Part shown: positions 55,473 to 64,000 of the stretch, in pieces | How positions within the stretch are numbered: the first letter of the stretch is position 1 | Layout: each line of letters opens with the position of its first letter | From: Roseobacter litoralis Och 149 | Lineage (GTDB): Bacteria > Pseudomonadota > Alphaproteobacteria > Rhodobacterales > Rhodobacteraceae | Direction of reading: 5' to 3' | DNA: 64,000 bases | Assembly: GCF_000154785.2 (NCBI RefSeq) | Contig: NC_015730.1 | Coordinates: 3,929,501 to 3,993,500 of the forward strand | Notes under the pieces: generated by a model | What the model was told of the DNA's origin: nothing | Database searches by the model: none | The model's input: the letters and a program-made list of their open reading frames with translations, nothing else | Made by a program: the position numbers and the translations under genes

Positions 55473-56561
55473 ATGAACTTTTCTCCAGACCAAAACGAGT
55501 TGATGGCGCGTGCGCGCGCAGACCTGCGTATGGGCGTGCCGGTTGTTGTTGACGGACCGACGCCTCTTCTCGCAGCAACGGCGGAGACGCTCAATACCGA
55601 CCGGCTGGGCACCATGATGGCCCTGTCTCAGGATGCAATGCTGGTCGTTACGGCGCGGCGCGCGGCGACGCTGAAGGCCGCCGCCTATGATGGTGATCTG
55701 GCCCGGGTGAAACTGCCGCGCGATGCGACACTGGCATGGGTCAACGGGATCGCGGACCCGGCGGGTGATCTGATGCACCCGATGAAAGGTCCGCTGTCTT
55801 GCGCCCGCGGCGGGAACGTTGAAACGCATCGGTTTGCCATTCAGCTGGCGAAAGCTGCGCGCCTGTTGCCGGCTGTTGTGTGCATCCCTTTGGAACACGC
55901 ACTTTCTTTTGCGGCGGAGCACAACCTCGTTTATTTATCCGCGCACAGCGGCCAGGCGATGCTGGACGCCTCCAGCCCGTTGCATTCGGTGATCAGTGCG
56001 CGGTTGCCGATGGAGGTTTCAGAGGCCGGGCGGTTGCATGTATTCCGTCCCGAAGATGGCGGCGAAGAGCATTACGCCATTGAAATCGGCAAACCTGATC
56101 GCGCTGAGCCGCTGCTGACAAGGCTGCATTCCGCGTGCTTTACCGGTGATTTGATGGGGTCGCTCAAATGCGACTGCGGGCCACAATTGCGCGCCGCCTT
56201 GGCGCAGATGGGGGATGAGGGGCACGGCGTGCTTTTGTATATGAATCAGGAAGGACGCGGCATCGGTCTGGCCAATAAAATGCGGGCATATTCCCTGCAG
56301 GATCAAGGCTTTGATACGGTCGAGGCCAACCACCGGCTCGGGTTTGAGGATGACGAACGCGACTTTCGCCTCGGCGCAGCAATCTTGAAATCCATGGGGT
56401 TTTCCAAGGCGCGGCTGCTGACGAATAACCCGCGCAAGGTCGCCATGATGTGCGAAAACGGCATCGACGTGACCGAACGTGTGCCCCTGCATGTGGGCGA
56501 AAACCCGCATAATCACGCCTATCTCGCGACAAAAGTTGCCAAATCGGGCCACCTGAAATGA
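55473..56561 (+). CDS. ribA: GTP cyclohydrolase II with N-terminal extension
   Basis: The enzyme opens the imidazole ring of GTP in riboflavin synthesis. The 362-aa protein has the RibA core in its C-terminal half: zinc cysteines in [22 protein letters not shown], then [37 protein letters not shown] and LLTNNPRKV. The first ~165 residues are extra compared with the ~196-aa E. coli enzyme and do not show the catalytic motifs of DHBP synthase that I can recognise. It overlaps the following L,D-transpeptidase gene by 4 bases. Confidence 0.93.
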   Translation: MNFSPDQNELMARARADLRMGVPVVVDGPTPLLAATAETLNTDRLGTMMALSQDAMLVVTARRAATLKAAAYDGDLARVKLPRDATLAWVNGIADPAGDLMHPMKGPLSCARGGNVETHRFAIQLAKAARLLPAVVCIPLEHALSFAAEHNLVYLSAHSGQAMLDASSPLHSVISARLPMEVSEAGRLHVFRPEDGGEEHYAIEIGKPDRAEPLLTRLHSACFTGDLMGSLKCDCGPQLRAALAQMGDEGHGVLLYMNQEGRGIGLANKMRAYSLQDQGFDTVEANHRLGFEDDERDFRLGAAILKSMGFSKARLLTNNPRKVAMMCENGIDVTERVPLHVGENPHNHAYLATKVAKSGHLK

Positions 56562-57052
56562 CGCCGGATGATCTGGTTGTCACGCCACGGGGCCTGCGGT
56601 TTCAGGGGCAACTCTTTCCCTGCACGATTGGGAAAACCGGCATAACCCGGCGCAAGAAAGAAGGGGACGGGGCCACACCCACGGGCATCCACCGGATTGT
56701 CGGCATGTTGTACCGCCCAGACCGGATGGCCAAACCCGCAGACTGGGCCTTGCCCATCGGGCTGAATGACCTGTGGTCAGATGATGCCGGGCATGAAGAT
56801 TACAACATGATGGTGCGCGCGCCCTACCCGCACAGTCATGAAAAGCTGCGCCGGGCGGATCCATTGTACGATCTTGTGCTGCTCACGGATTGGAACTGGC
56901 CCTACGCGGTCAAAGGGCGTGGTTCGGCGATCTTCATGCATCAGTACCGCCGCCCCGGCTTTCCAACCGAGGGCTGTGTCGCCCTGTCGCGCCACAACCT
57001 GCGCCGTATCGCCCCGCGAATTACGCTCCAGACGCGGCTGATTGTATCCTAG
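56558..57052 (+). CDS. L,D-transpeptidase (YkuD-type) family protein
   Basis: The 164-aa protein has the catalytic motif [20 protein letters not shown] with His128 and Cys140. It also has the [21 protein letters not shown] entry segment found in the short L,D-transpeptidase/YafK-like group. No signal peptide or membrane segment is visible, so export is unexplained. It starts inside the ribA stop codon (56558-56561). The family crosslinks peptidoglycan or attaches lipoproteins; for short members the role is open. Confidence 0.88.
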   Translation: MTPDDLVVTPRGLRFQGQLFPCTIGKTGITRRKKEGDGATPTGIHRIVGMLYRPDRMAKPADWALPIGLNDLWSDDAGHEDYNMMVRAPYPHSHEKLRRADPLYDLVLLTDWNWPYAVKGRGSAIFMHQYRRPGFPTEGCVALSRHNLRRIAPRITLQTRLIVS

Positions 57053-57059
57053 CCCCCGA

Positions 57060-57716
57060 TCAGGCCGGAACGCGCGCCCCGAAGATCGCAGACCCGACGC
57101 GGATATGCGTCGCCCCAAAGGAAATCGCTTTTTCGAAATCGTCGCTCATGCCCATGCTCAGGCCCGCCAACCCGTTGCGCTCTGCAATTTTGGCCAGCAA
57201 GGCGAAATGCAGGGAGGCTTCCTCGTCAATCGGCGGGATACACATCAAGCCTTTGATCGGCAAATCAAGTGCTCGACACTCCGCGACAAACCCGTCGGCG
57301 TCGGATGGGAAAACGCCCGCTTTCTGCGGCTCTTCGCCTGTGTTGACCTGAACGAACATTTCCGGGCAGTGACCCGTATCCTGCGCCAGCCGGGCAAAAG
57401 CCTTGGCAAGCTTGGGTCGGTCCAAGGTGTGAATGGATTGAAACAGGTCAAAGGCCTGTCGCGCCTTGTTGGTTTGCAGAGGGCCGATCAAATGCAGATC
57501 AACGCCGTCGTAGTCATCGCGAAACGCGGGCCATTTGCCTGCCGCTTCCTGCACCCGGTTTTCACCAAAGCAGCGGTGGCCCTCTTTCAGCACCGCTTCT
57601 ACCCGCTCATCCGGTTGCACTTTTGACACCGCAATCAGCTTGACGGAGCCCGCAGCGCGCCCCGCGTCCGCCACTGCCTTTTCGATACGTTGTGAAATGT
57701 CGCTCAGGCTCATCAT
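57060..57716 (-). CDS. YggS-family PLP homeostasis protein
   Basis: The 218-aa alanine-racemase-fold protein binds PLP without known catalysis and maintains PLP and amino-acid balance. PLP lysine is Lys32 in KLIAVSKVQP. FGENRVQEAAGKW, LHLIGPLQTNKARQA, VQVNTGEEPQKAG, GLMCIPP and GLSMGMSDDFEKAI follow, ending in THIRVGSAIFGAR. All are family signatures. It converges with the L,D-transpeptidase gene. Confidence 0.95.
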   Translation of the reverse strand: MMSLSDISQRIEKAVADAGRAAGSVKLIAVSKVQPDERVEAVLKEGHRCFGENRVQEAAGKWPAFRDDYDGVDLHLIGPLQTNKARQAFDLFQSIHTLDRPKLAKAFARLAQDTGHCPEMFVQVNTGEEPQKAGVFPSDADGFVAECRALDLPIKGLMCIPPIDEEASLHFALLAKIAERNGLAGLSMGMSDDFEKAISFGATHIRVGSAIFGARVPA

Positions 57717-57763
57717 GTCTCTCGTTTACTGTCCATGGACAACATAAACCCGTTGCCCAAAAG

Positions 57764-57791
57764 AAAAGGGGCGGACCCAAAGGACCGCCCC
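57764..57791 (-). terminator. Intrinsic terminator after the porin gene
   Basis: On the minus strand a stem formed by GGGGCGG (57768-57774 on the plus strand) and CCGCCCC, with partial inner pairing, is followed by TTTTCTTTT, 24 bases after the porin stop codon. Confidence 0.75.
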
Positions 57792-57814
57792 AAATTCACG
57801 ATGTTATTTTCAAC

Positions 57815-58777
57815 TTAGAAGTTGAAGATTACACCCAGGTCACCAACGGTATCACCGAGGCTGTTTTCACCGATACCACCTTGGAGGCGTACACCGCCGC
57901 CGAGGCTGTGACGGAAGCCGATGGCGTATGCAGTGTCGTCACCTTTGGTCGCCGCGAACGAGTCGCTGCTGTCAAGACCGTTGTCTGACACAACGAAACG
58001 GACGTCTGTTGCTGCACCAACTGGTACGGCAATGGATGCACCAAGTGCTACGTCGTCTTGGTCGTCGCTATCGGCTGCCAAGAGCGAGAATGCGAAGGAG
58101 CCGAGGTCGCCGTTGAAGGACAACGCCCAGAAGTCCGTATCGTCAAAGTCACCGCCATCAACGTTACCGAACGCAGCACCGACACCGTAGTTGCCGAATT
58201 TGTAGCCCAAACCGATCTGGTACTCTTCAGTTGCAGAGTCCAGCGCGTTGTCAGAGTAGGACGCACCGAATGTGAAGTCGCCAACGGTATAGCTGGTTTT
58301 GATCGTTGGATCGATGTCGTCGCCGCCATTGATGCCGCTGATGACGTCACCGGTTACGAAGTTGCTGGAAGTTTCAGCAAAATCTGTAAGACCGATACCG
58401 TTACCGTAGTAATCAACAACGTCGCCGGAGTCGATAAGGTCAGATGTGTTACCAAGGAACACGTTGAAGCCACCGGCGCGTACGCCGAATTCAGGCGCTT
58501 CTACGACGTTGCCGCCGCCGGAACCTTGACCGTCACCGTTATCGTTGGACTCCAAACGCAGACGTGCGCGGAACTCGACGCCGCCGTCTGTTTCAGTTGT
58601 ACCAACAACGTTCAGGCGAAAACGCTGGTCCAGCTGTGTGTCGCTGCGATCGCCATCGTCGTCGGCGCCATCGTTATAAACAATACCGAAACGACCGAAG
58701 CCGTCGAAGGTGATGTCGGCGGCGGCCATTCCGGCGGTCGCGACAAGCATCGTGGATGCCATAAGAATCTTTTTCAT
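57815..58777 (-). CDS. Outer-membrane porin
   Basis: The 320-aa protein starts with a signal peptide (MKKILMASTMLVATAGMAAA, cleaved before DITFDG). Alternating amphipathic strands (RFGIVYND, RFRLNVVGTTETDGGVEFRARLRLE, YQIGLGYKFGNYGVGAAFG) are separated by acidic loops, and the last residue is Phe (VIFNF), the usual signal for BAM-dependent insertion. It belongs to the Rhodobacter-type general porin group. GAGGGA precedes the ATG; a promoter-like pair lies at 58833-58861. High expression is likely but not shown. Confidence 0.92.
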   Translation of the reverse strand: MKKILMASTMLVATAGMAAADITFDGFGRFGIVYNDGADDDGDRSDTQLDQRFRLNVVGTTETDGGVEFRARLRLESNDNGDGQGSGGGNVVEAPEFGVRAGGFNVFLGNTSDLIDSGDVVDYYGNGIGLTDFAETSSNFVTGDVISGINGGDDIDPTIKTSYTVGDFTFGASYSDNALDSATEEYQIGLGYKFGNYGVGAAFGNVDGGDFDDTDFWALSFNGDLGSFAFSLLAADSDDQDDVALGASIAVPVGAATDVRFVVSDNGLDSSDSFAATKGDDTAYAIGFRHSLGGGVRLQGGIGENSLGDTVGDLGVIFNF

Positions 58778-58832
58778 GTCTCAATCCCTCAGGGTTAGAT
58801 AGTGTCTGGGGCGTTTGTGCATCCCGGACGTG

Positions 58833-58861
58833 CTAAACCTAATGTCTCACAGCCCCGTCAA
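58833..58861 (-). promoter_or_regulatory. Candidate porin promoter
   Basis: On the minus strand TTGACG (58861-58856) and GTTTAG (58838-58833) are 17 bases apart, about 55 bases upstream of the porin start codon. The -35 match is good and the -10 match is poor. Confidence 0.35.
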
Positions 58862-59024
58862 TCTCAACCCAAGACAAAAAAAGTCCCCGAGTTTCCAAAA
58901 AGCTGGTGCTGGATTGCCACACCCCCGAAAGGCCCCTTCGGACGGCCCATTTGATGCCTGCCGCTTGCGGCACCCCGGCAAGTGAAGTAAGCCGTTGTAA
59001 AAGGTCTATCGAGGCGGATTTTCG

Positions 59025-59516
59025 ATGCAGAAGATATGGTTCATACAGATAATCACGGTCATGGCGGTCGCCGCCACGCTGTCAGGCTGCGGCGTCGCGA
59101 CGCCATCAAATGCCGTCACCGGCCCGCCAGGAAGCGACAACTTCACAAGTCAGCGCGATAGAAACCGATCGTCTGGTACCACCATCTGGGATGCGTTCAA
59201 CAGCGGGAACAGGGAACAAACCGTCGCTGTGAACAAGTACCTGTGGTCCGCGTCGCTCGAAGTGCTGAGTTTTCTGCCTGTTGAGTCAGTTGATCCCTTC
59301 ACAGGTGTTATCGTAACCGGCTTTGGCACGCCGCCCGGCAGCGGGCGGGCGTACCGCGCGACCATTCTTATTGATGACCCGGCACTCGCTGCGCGATCCT
59401 TGAATGTTTCGTTGCAAACCCGCAACGGGCCTGCCAGTGCGTCAGCCGTTCAGGCCGTCGAAAACGCCATCCTCAGCCGGGCGCGCCAACTGCGCATCGC
59501 GGATGATGCGCTCTAA
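59025..59516 (+). CDS. DUF3576 lipoprotein
   Basis: The 163-aa protein has a lipobox ending in Cys22 (TLSGC). The mature part matches DUF3576: [53 protein letters not shown] and a C-terminal helix [15 protein letters not shown]. The function is unknown; it is probably outer-membrane associated. It lies 113 bases upstream of leuS in the same orientation, an arrangement that places an envelope protein before the leuS-lptE-holA operon. GAGG lies upstream of the ATG. Confidence 0.88.
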   Translation: MQKIWFIQIITVMAVAATLSGCGVATPSNAVTGPPGSDNFTSQRDRNRSSGTTIWDAFNSGNREQTVAVNKYLWSASLEVLSFLPVESVDPFTGVIVTGFGTPPGSGRAYRATILIDDPALAARSLNVSLQTRNGPASASAVQAVENAILSRARQLRIADDAL

Positions 59517-59629
59517 CTTGGCCTGTGCGTTTTAACTTTGAGACGCGCAACAAGCCAGATTCAATTCCCGGCGCCGGGCTCCGCACACATGACGGTTCCC
59601 GGCGCTCTCACGTTAAGAAGGACGCCGTC

Positions 59630-62176
59630 ATGACGCGTTATACCCCAGCCGAAATCGAAGCACGCTGGCAGAAAGCATGGACCGAAAACGAAGTCTTCAA
59701 AGCCGTCAGGTCCGCCGACAAACCCAAATATTATGTGCTCGAGATGTTCCCCTACCCGTCAGGGCGTATCCATATGGGACATGTGCGCAACTACACCATG
59801 GGTGACGTGATCGCGCGCTATAAGCTCGCAACCGGGCATAACGTACTGCATCCGATGGGCTGGGACGCCTTTGGCATGCCTGCGGAAAACGCCGCCATGG
59901 CGATTGGCGGTCATCCCAAGGACTGGACCTATGGCAACATCAAGGACATGCGCGACCAGATGAAGCCTTTGGGCCTGTCCATCGACTGGTCCCGCGAATT
60001 TGCCACCTGCGATCCGGAATATTATGGCCAGCAGCAGTCGCTGTTCCTCGATTTTCTGAATGCGGGGCTGGTCTATCGCAAGAACGCAATCGTCAACTGG
60101 GACCCGGTGGACATGACCGTTCTGGCCAACGAACAGGTCGAGCAGGGGCGCGGCTGGCGTTCTGGTGCCTTGGTTGAGCGGCGGGAACTGACCCAGTGGT
60201 TCTTCAAAATTTCAGACCATTCCGAAGAGTTGCTGAGCGCGCTGGACACATTGGAAAACTGGCCGGCCAAAGTCCGCCTGATGCAGGAGAACTGGATCGG
60301 CAAATCGCGCGGGCTGCAATTTGCCTTTTCGACGATTGACGGACCCGACGGCCATGACCGGATCGAAGTCTACACAACCCGGCCTGACACGCTGCTTGGC
60401 GCTTCCTTTGTCGGCATCTCGCCGGACCATCCGCTCGCCAAACTACTCGAACGCGATAACGACGACGTGGCGGCCTTCTGTACCGAATGTCGCAAAGGCG
60501 GCACCACCGAAGAAGCCATCGAAACCGCTGAAAAGCTGGGTTTTGACACCGGTCTCCGGGTGCGCCATCCCTTTGACACGGCTGTTGAATTGCCCGTCTA
60601 CATCGCGAATTTCATTCTGATGGATTATGGCACCGGAGCGATTTTCGGCTGCCCCGCACATGATCAGCGCGATTTCGAGTTCGCAACGAAATACGACCTG
60701 CCCATTATCTCGACCTTTCTGCCGTCACAGGACGCCGACGAGGTGCTGAGCGAAGCCTTTGTACCGGCGAAAACCGAAAAAGTGTTTTATAACAGAGGCT
60801 TTGCCGGGGAGGAATTTCAGACGGGGCTTGAGGCGATTAATGCCGCCATCGACTTTTGCGAAAGCAATGGCATCGGTCAGGGCGTCACCAAATACCGCCT
60901 GCGCGACTGGGGTCTGAGCCGCCAGCGCTATTGGGGTTGCCCGATCCCAGTGGTGCATTGCGACGATTGCGGCGTTGTGCCGGAAAAGAAAGAAAACCTG
61001 CCCATCGAACTGCCCTATGACGTCAGCTTTGACACCCCCGGCAACCCACTGAACCGCCACCCCACATGGCGCGACACGCCCTGCCCCGCCTGCGGGAAAC
61101 CGGCGCAGCGTGAAACCGACACGATGGACACTTTTGTCGACAGCTCATGGTATTTTGCGCGCTTCACCGCGCCGCGCGCCGAGACGCCGACCGTCATGGA
61201 AGACGCGCAATACTGGATGAATGTCGATCAATATATCGGCGGCATCGAACACGCGATCCTGCATCTGCTCTATTCGCGCTTCTTTGCCCGCGCCATGCAG
61301 ATCACCGGTCACCTGCCGCAAAGCGCGATCGAACCTTTCGACGCCCTGTTCACCCAAGGCATGGTCACGCATGAAATCTACCAGACCCGCGACGCGAACG
61401 GTCGCCCGGTCTATCACCTGCCCGAAGATGTCACGGATGGCAGGCTCGCGGATGGCACCGAGGTGGAAATCATCCCGTCGGCCAAAATGTCGAAATCCAA
61501 GAAAAACGTGGTCGACCCGCTGGGCATCATTGCAAGCTATGGCGCGGATACCGCCCGCTGGTTTGTCCTCTCCGACAGCCCGCCCGAACGGGATGTGGAA
61601 TGGACAGCATCAGGCGCCGAAGCCGCCTTCAAACACCTGACCCGCGTCTGGACCCTGAGCGAGCGCATCGGCAAAATGGACAAGGATACCGCCGGGAAAG
61701 GGGATGAGGACCTGCTGCGCGCGATGCATGTGTGCATTCACGATGTGACAATGGGCGTCGAATCCTTTGGCTTTAATGCCGCCATTGCCAAGCTCTACGC
61801 CTTCACCGCCAAATTGCAGAAATCCAAGGCAGGCTACGCCGCACAACGCACTGCCATCATGACATTGGCGCAACTGATGTCCCCGATGACGCCGCACTTG
61901 GCCGAAGACATCTGGGCGCATCAGGGGGGCACAGGACTGGTGACAACCGCGCCCTGGCCCAAGGCGGACGAGGCGATGCTGGTGTCCGATACCGTCACGC
62001 TGCCTGTTCAAATCAACGGCAAGCGGCGCGCAGAAATCGTCGTATCCGCCGATTTAAGCAAGGAAGAGGTTGAAAAAATCGCCCTTGCGGACCCAGCTGT
62101 GATACGAACACTGGATGGGGCCACCCCGAAAAAGATCATCGTCGTACCGGGACGGATTGTGAATGTCGTCGTATAG
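59630..62176 (+). CDS. leuS: Leucyl-tRNA synthetase
   Basis: The 848-aa class Ia synthetase starts at the ATG at 59630 (AGAAGGA upstream). The HIGH-type motif is [15 protein letters not shown], and the KMSKS motif is [14 protein letters not shown]. The CP1 editing domain includes [15 protein letters not shown] and the [17 protein letters not shown] loop. The C-terminal anticodon-binding part ends with [13 protein letters not shown] and the terminal basic tail. Its last 14 bases overlap lptE. Confidence 0.97.
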   Translation: MTRYTPAEIEARWQKAWTENEVFKAVRSADKPKYYVLEMFPYPSGRIHMGHVRNYTMGDVIARYKLATGHNVLHPMGWDAFGMPAENAAMAIGGHPKDWTYGNIKDMRDQMKPLGLSIDWSREFATCDPEYYGQQQSLFLDFLNAGLVYRKNAIVNWDPVDMTVLANEQVEQGRGWRSGALVERRELTQWFFKISDHSEELLSALDTLENWPAKVRLMQENWIGKSRGLQFAFSTIDGPDGHDRIEVYTTRPDTLLGASFVGISPDHPLAKLLERDNDDVAAFCTECRKGGTTEEAIETAEKLGFDTGLRVRHPFDTAVELPVYIANFILMDYGTGAIFGCPAHDQRDFEFATKYDLPIISTFLPSQDADEVLSEAFVPAKTEKVFYNRGFAGEEFQTGLEAINAAIDFCESNGIGQGVTKYRLRDWGLSRQRYWGCPIPVVHCDDCGVVPEKKENLPIELPYDVSFDTPGNPLNRHPTWRDTPCPACGKPAQRETDTMDTFVDSSWYFARFTAPRAETPTVMEDAQYWMNVDQYIGGIEHAILHLLYSRFFARAMQITGHLPQSAIEPFDALFTQGMVTHEIYQTRDANGRPVYHLPEDVTDGRLADGTEVEIIPSAKMSKSKKNVVDPLGIIASYGADTARWFVLSDSPPERDVEWTASGAEAAFKHLTRVWTLSERIGKMDKDTAGKGDEDLLRAMHVCIHDVTMGVESFGFNAAIAKLYAFTAKLQKSKAGYAAQRTAIMTLAQLMSPMTPHLAEDIWAHQGGTGLVTTAPWPKADEAMLVSDTVTLPVQINGKRRAEIVVSADLSKEEVEKIALADPAVIRTLDGATPKKIIVVPGRIVNVVV

Positions 62177-62642
62177 CCGCCGCAGCCTGCTTTTGTTGCC
62201 CCTCGCTCTGGGGGCCTGTGGCTTTGCGCCGGTCTATGGAACCGGCAGCACCGGCAGTGCGCTGCAAAACGCGGTTGAGGTCAGCGACCCCGATGATGTT
62301 GACGGATACCTCGTGGTCCGCCGCCTTGAAGAGCGTCTGGGCCGCGCCGCACAGCCCACCTACAAACTGACGCTGGCGGTTGATTCCAAACGCGAAGCGC
62401 TGGCGGTGAACAGGGATAGCAACATCAACCGCTACAACATCGTCGGCACTGCCGATTACGTTCTGGTCGAACAGGCGACGGGGCGGGTTGTCACCTCGGG
62501 ATCCGTGGATAATTTCACCGGCTCGTCAGCCACAGGCACGACCGTTGCAACACTGGCCGCCGAACGGGATGCCCGCGAACGGCTGATGTCCCTGCTCGCA
62601 GACCAGATTGTCGTCCGCTTGCTGAGCACTGATTTGACATGA
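62163..62642 (+). CDS. lptE: LPS-assembly lipoprotein LptE
   Basis: The 159-aa lipoprotein has a lipobox ending in Cys19 ([13 protein letters not shown]); the GFxPxY after the cysteine is the LptE signature. The rest contains [12 protein letters not shown] and [14 protein letters not shown], consistent with the LptE fold that plugs the LptD barrel. It starts 14 bases inside leuS and ends overlapping holA by 4 bases, so the three genes are translationally linked. Confidence 0.9.
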   Translation: MSSYSRRSLLLLPLALGACGFAPVYGTGSTGSALQNAVEVSDPDDVDGYLVVRRLEERLGRAAQPTYKLTLAVDSKREALAVNRDSNINRYNIVGTADYVLVEQATGRVVTSGSVDNFTGSSATGTTVATLAAERDARERLMSLLADQIVVRLLSTDLT

Positions 62643-63640
62643 AACTCTCTACCCGCGATGCAGTTTCCTATTTCGCGCGCCCTGACCCGGACAAGGCCGG
62701 CATTCTGATTTACGGCGCGGACGCCATGCGGGTGGCCCTGAAACGCCAGCAATTGCTGGCCGCCCTTCTGGGCAAGGAGGCCGAAGAAGAAATGCGCCTG
62801 ACGCGCCTGAATGGCGGTGATCTGCGCAAGGACCCAGCGCTTTTGCTCGATGCCGTCAAGGCCGTTGGCTTCTTCCCCGGCCCACGCGCCGCATTCGTGC
62901 AAGAGGCGAACGAAAACACAGCCCCCGCAATCCTGACCGCCCTCGCCGATTGGCAGAGCGGGGATGCGCAGATCATCGTGACCGCAGGGGCGCTGAAACC
63001 AACCTCGAAACTGCGCAAGGCCTTTGAGGCCCATCCGAACGCCTATGCCGCCGGTATTTACGACAACCCACCCACACGCGCAGAAATCGAAACGACGCTG
63101 GCTGAAACCGGCCTCGCCCTGCCGACAGGTGACGTGATGGCCGCCCTCAGCGATCTGGCGCAGGCCATTGACCCCGGTGATTTTCGCCAGACCATCGAAA
63201 AACTCTCCCTCTACAAATTGCACGACCCGGCCCCGATCTCCCTGCAGGACATCGCGGCCTGTGCGCCAACCTCGACCGAGGCGGATGTGGATGACGTCCT
63301 GATGGTGGTTGCCGAAGCGCGTGCGCATGAAATTGGCCCGATGATGCAGAAACTCATCGCGCAGGGGGCCAATCCGGTCGGCCTGTGCATCGGGGCGATG
63401 CGTCATTTCCGGGCCTTGCACCGGGCGGCCTGTGACACATCCGGCAGGCCGACGATATTTGGCCCCAACCGGGATCGCATGCTGGCGCAGTCTCGCAAAT
63501 GGGGCGCTGTCAAACTTGAAACCGCGCTGACCGTCCTGACGGATACGGATCTCAAACTGCGCTCTGCCGGGCAACATGCGCCGGGCATGGCGCTGGTGGA
63601 ACGCGCATTTATCCGCCTCGCCATGCTGGCCCCGAGATAA
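62639..63640 (+). CDS. holA: DNA polymerase III subunit delta
   Basis: The 333-aa clamp-loader subunit opens the beta ring. Family segments are GILIYGADAMRVALKRQQLL, LLDAVKAVGFFPGPRAAFVQEAN, an Arg/Lys-rich linker and the C-terminal helical collar KLETALTVLTDTDLKLRSAGQ then ERAFIRLAML. It starts inside the lptE stop codon; leuS-lptE-holA is a common proteobacterial order. Confidence 0.92.
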   Translation: MKLSTRDAVSYFARPDPDKAGILIYGADAMRVALKRQQLLAALLGKEAEEEMRLTRLNGGDLRKDPALLLDAVKAVGFFPGPRAAFVQEANENTAPAILTALADWQSGDAQIIVTAGALKPTSKLRKAFEAHPNAYAAGIYDNPPTRAEIETTLAETGLALPTGDVMAALSDLAQAIDPGDFRQTIEKLSLYKLHDPAPISLQDIAACAPTSTEADVDDVLMVVAEARAHEIGPMMQKLIAQGANPVGLCIGAMRHFRALHRAACDTSGRPTIFGPNRDRMLAQSRKWGAVKLETALTVLTDTDLKLRSAGQHAPGMALVERAFIRLAMLAPR

Positions 63641-63658
63641 CGGCAAAAGGAAACGCAA

Positions 63659-64000
63659 ATGTATACGGTTATCGGCCCCGTCAAATCCCGCGCCATGCGC
63701 GTCCTCTGGATGCTCGAAGAACTGGGCGAGGCTTACAATCACATCGACGCCGCACCCCGGTCCGACGAGGCGCGCACATATAACCCATCCGGTAAGGTGC
63801 CCGCGCTGATCGACGGCGCGGAGGTGCTCACCGATTCGATGGCAATCCTCACCTATCTGGCGGATAAACACGGCAAGCTCACCGCACCGGCGGGCACAGT
63901 TGCGCGGGCGCGGCAGGACGCGATGACCTTCTGGCTGGTAGACGAATTCGACGCGATCCTCTGGGCAGCAGCAAAACACAGTTTTGTCTTGCCGCAGGAA
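63659..64000 (+). CDS. Glutathione S-transferase family protein, N-terminal part (runs off the right edge)
   Basis: The 114 residues visible cover the thioredoxin-like GST-N domain: KSRAMRVLWMLEELGEAYNHID, NPSGKVPALIDGAEVLTDSMAILTYLADKHG, with the cis-proline in VPAL and the glutathione-binding acidic Asp-Ser (TDS). The start of the helical GST-C domain follows. AAAGGAAACGCAA precedes the ATG at 63659. The C-terminal half lies outside the window, so subclass and substrate are open. It lies 18 bases after holA. Confidence 0.9.
   Translation, partial: MYTVIGPVKSRAMRVLWMLEELGEAYNHIDAAPRSDEARTYNPSGKVPALIDGAEVLTDSMAILTYLADKHGKLTAPAGTVARARQDAMTFWLVDEFDAILWAAAKHSFVLPQE

Noticed and set aside
62456..63979. 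507-aa open frame on the minus strand across lptE, holA and the GST gene
   Set aside because: It overlaps three convincing genes on the other strand and has shadow-type composition.
1..64000. tRNA, rRNA, CRISPR arrays, insertion sequences and prophage genes
   Set aside because: Looked for conserved T-loop strings, regularly spaced repeats, transposase motifs and phage structural genes by eye; none were found. A tRNAscan/CRISPR search would settle it.

Overview
The window looks like chromosome of a marine alphaproteobacterium of the Rhodobacterales (Roseobacter group). The evidence is a GC-rich sequence, tightly packed genes with many 4-base ATGA start/stop overlaps, Rhodobacterales-type DUF families (DUF3035, DUF3576, a CenR-like regulator), an alphaproteobacterial porin, and the catabolic repertoire (aldehyde dehydrogenases, sarcosine/dimethylglycine dehydrogenase-like flavoproteins, LysE and AEC transporters). 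The species cannot be fixed from sequence alone. About 62 protein genes are supported. No rRNA, tRNA, CRISPR array, phage or insertion sequence was found.

Layout. 1-4.4 kb: the start of mutL (minus, cut by the window edge), then a deoC/aldehyde dehydrogenase pair in which both proteins resemble animal-type enzymes (DERA and ALDH16). 4.4-13 kb: a long minus-strand run rsmB, heparinase-like gene, purH, lspA, DUF3035 lipoprotein and two M16 peptidases (one active-type, one lacking the zinc motif). 13-19.3 kb: a DUF1674/SDHAF4 gene, dapB and a small secreted protein, then rbfA, a phosphodiester glycosidase-like gene, truB, a small membrane protein, a DUF1643 gene, a roughly 690-base gene-poor stretch and rpsO. 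19.4-25.6 kb: LysE, UspA, a sodium:alanine symporter and an HD hydrolase separate rpsO from pnp. 25.6-30.5 kb: a glycosyltransferase broken by an in-frame stop, an intact glycosyltransferase, a 1-Cys peroxiredoxin, an aldehyde dehydrogenase and a RluA-type pseudouridine synthase.

30.5-37.8 kb: an accessory metabolic locus on the minus strand: XRE-cupin regulator, LysE exporter, dehydrogenase A, homocysteine S-methyltransferase, dehydrogenase B. It reads like stepwise N-demethylation of a betaine-type compound feeding one-carbon metabolism. 37.8-44.2 kb: free methionine sulfoxide reductase, thiolase, an RsbV/RsbW-like partner-switch pair without neighbouring sigma factor or phosphatase, gamma-glutamyltransferase, HspQ, an AEC transporter and a lytic-transglycosylase-like lipoprotein.

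44.2-64 kb: mostly housekeeping. It holds lolA, ftsK, an aminotransferase, an amidase, a UbiH-type monooxygenase, a 99-bp palindromic element fitted exactly between two stop codons, a Trm112/Lon-domain/thioredoxin-TPR/xth run, a CenR-like response regulator, ribA with an L,D-transpeptidase, a YggS protein, a porin, DUF3576 lipoprotein, leuS-lptE-holA, and a glutathione S-transferase cut by the right edge.

No wholly new defence or mobile system is visible. The items most worth follow-up are the DERA/ALDH16 pair, the methyl-group catabolic cluster with its palindromic candidate operators, the glycosyltransferase nonsense codon, the palindromic intergenic element and the orphan anti-sigma module.
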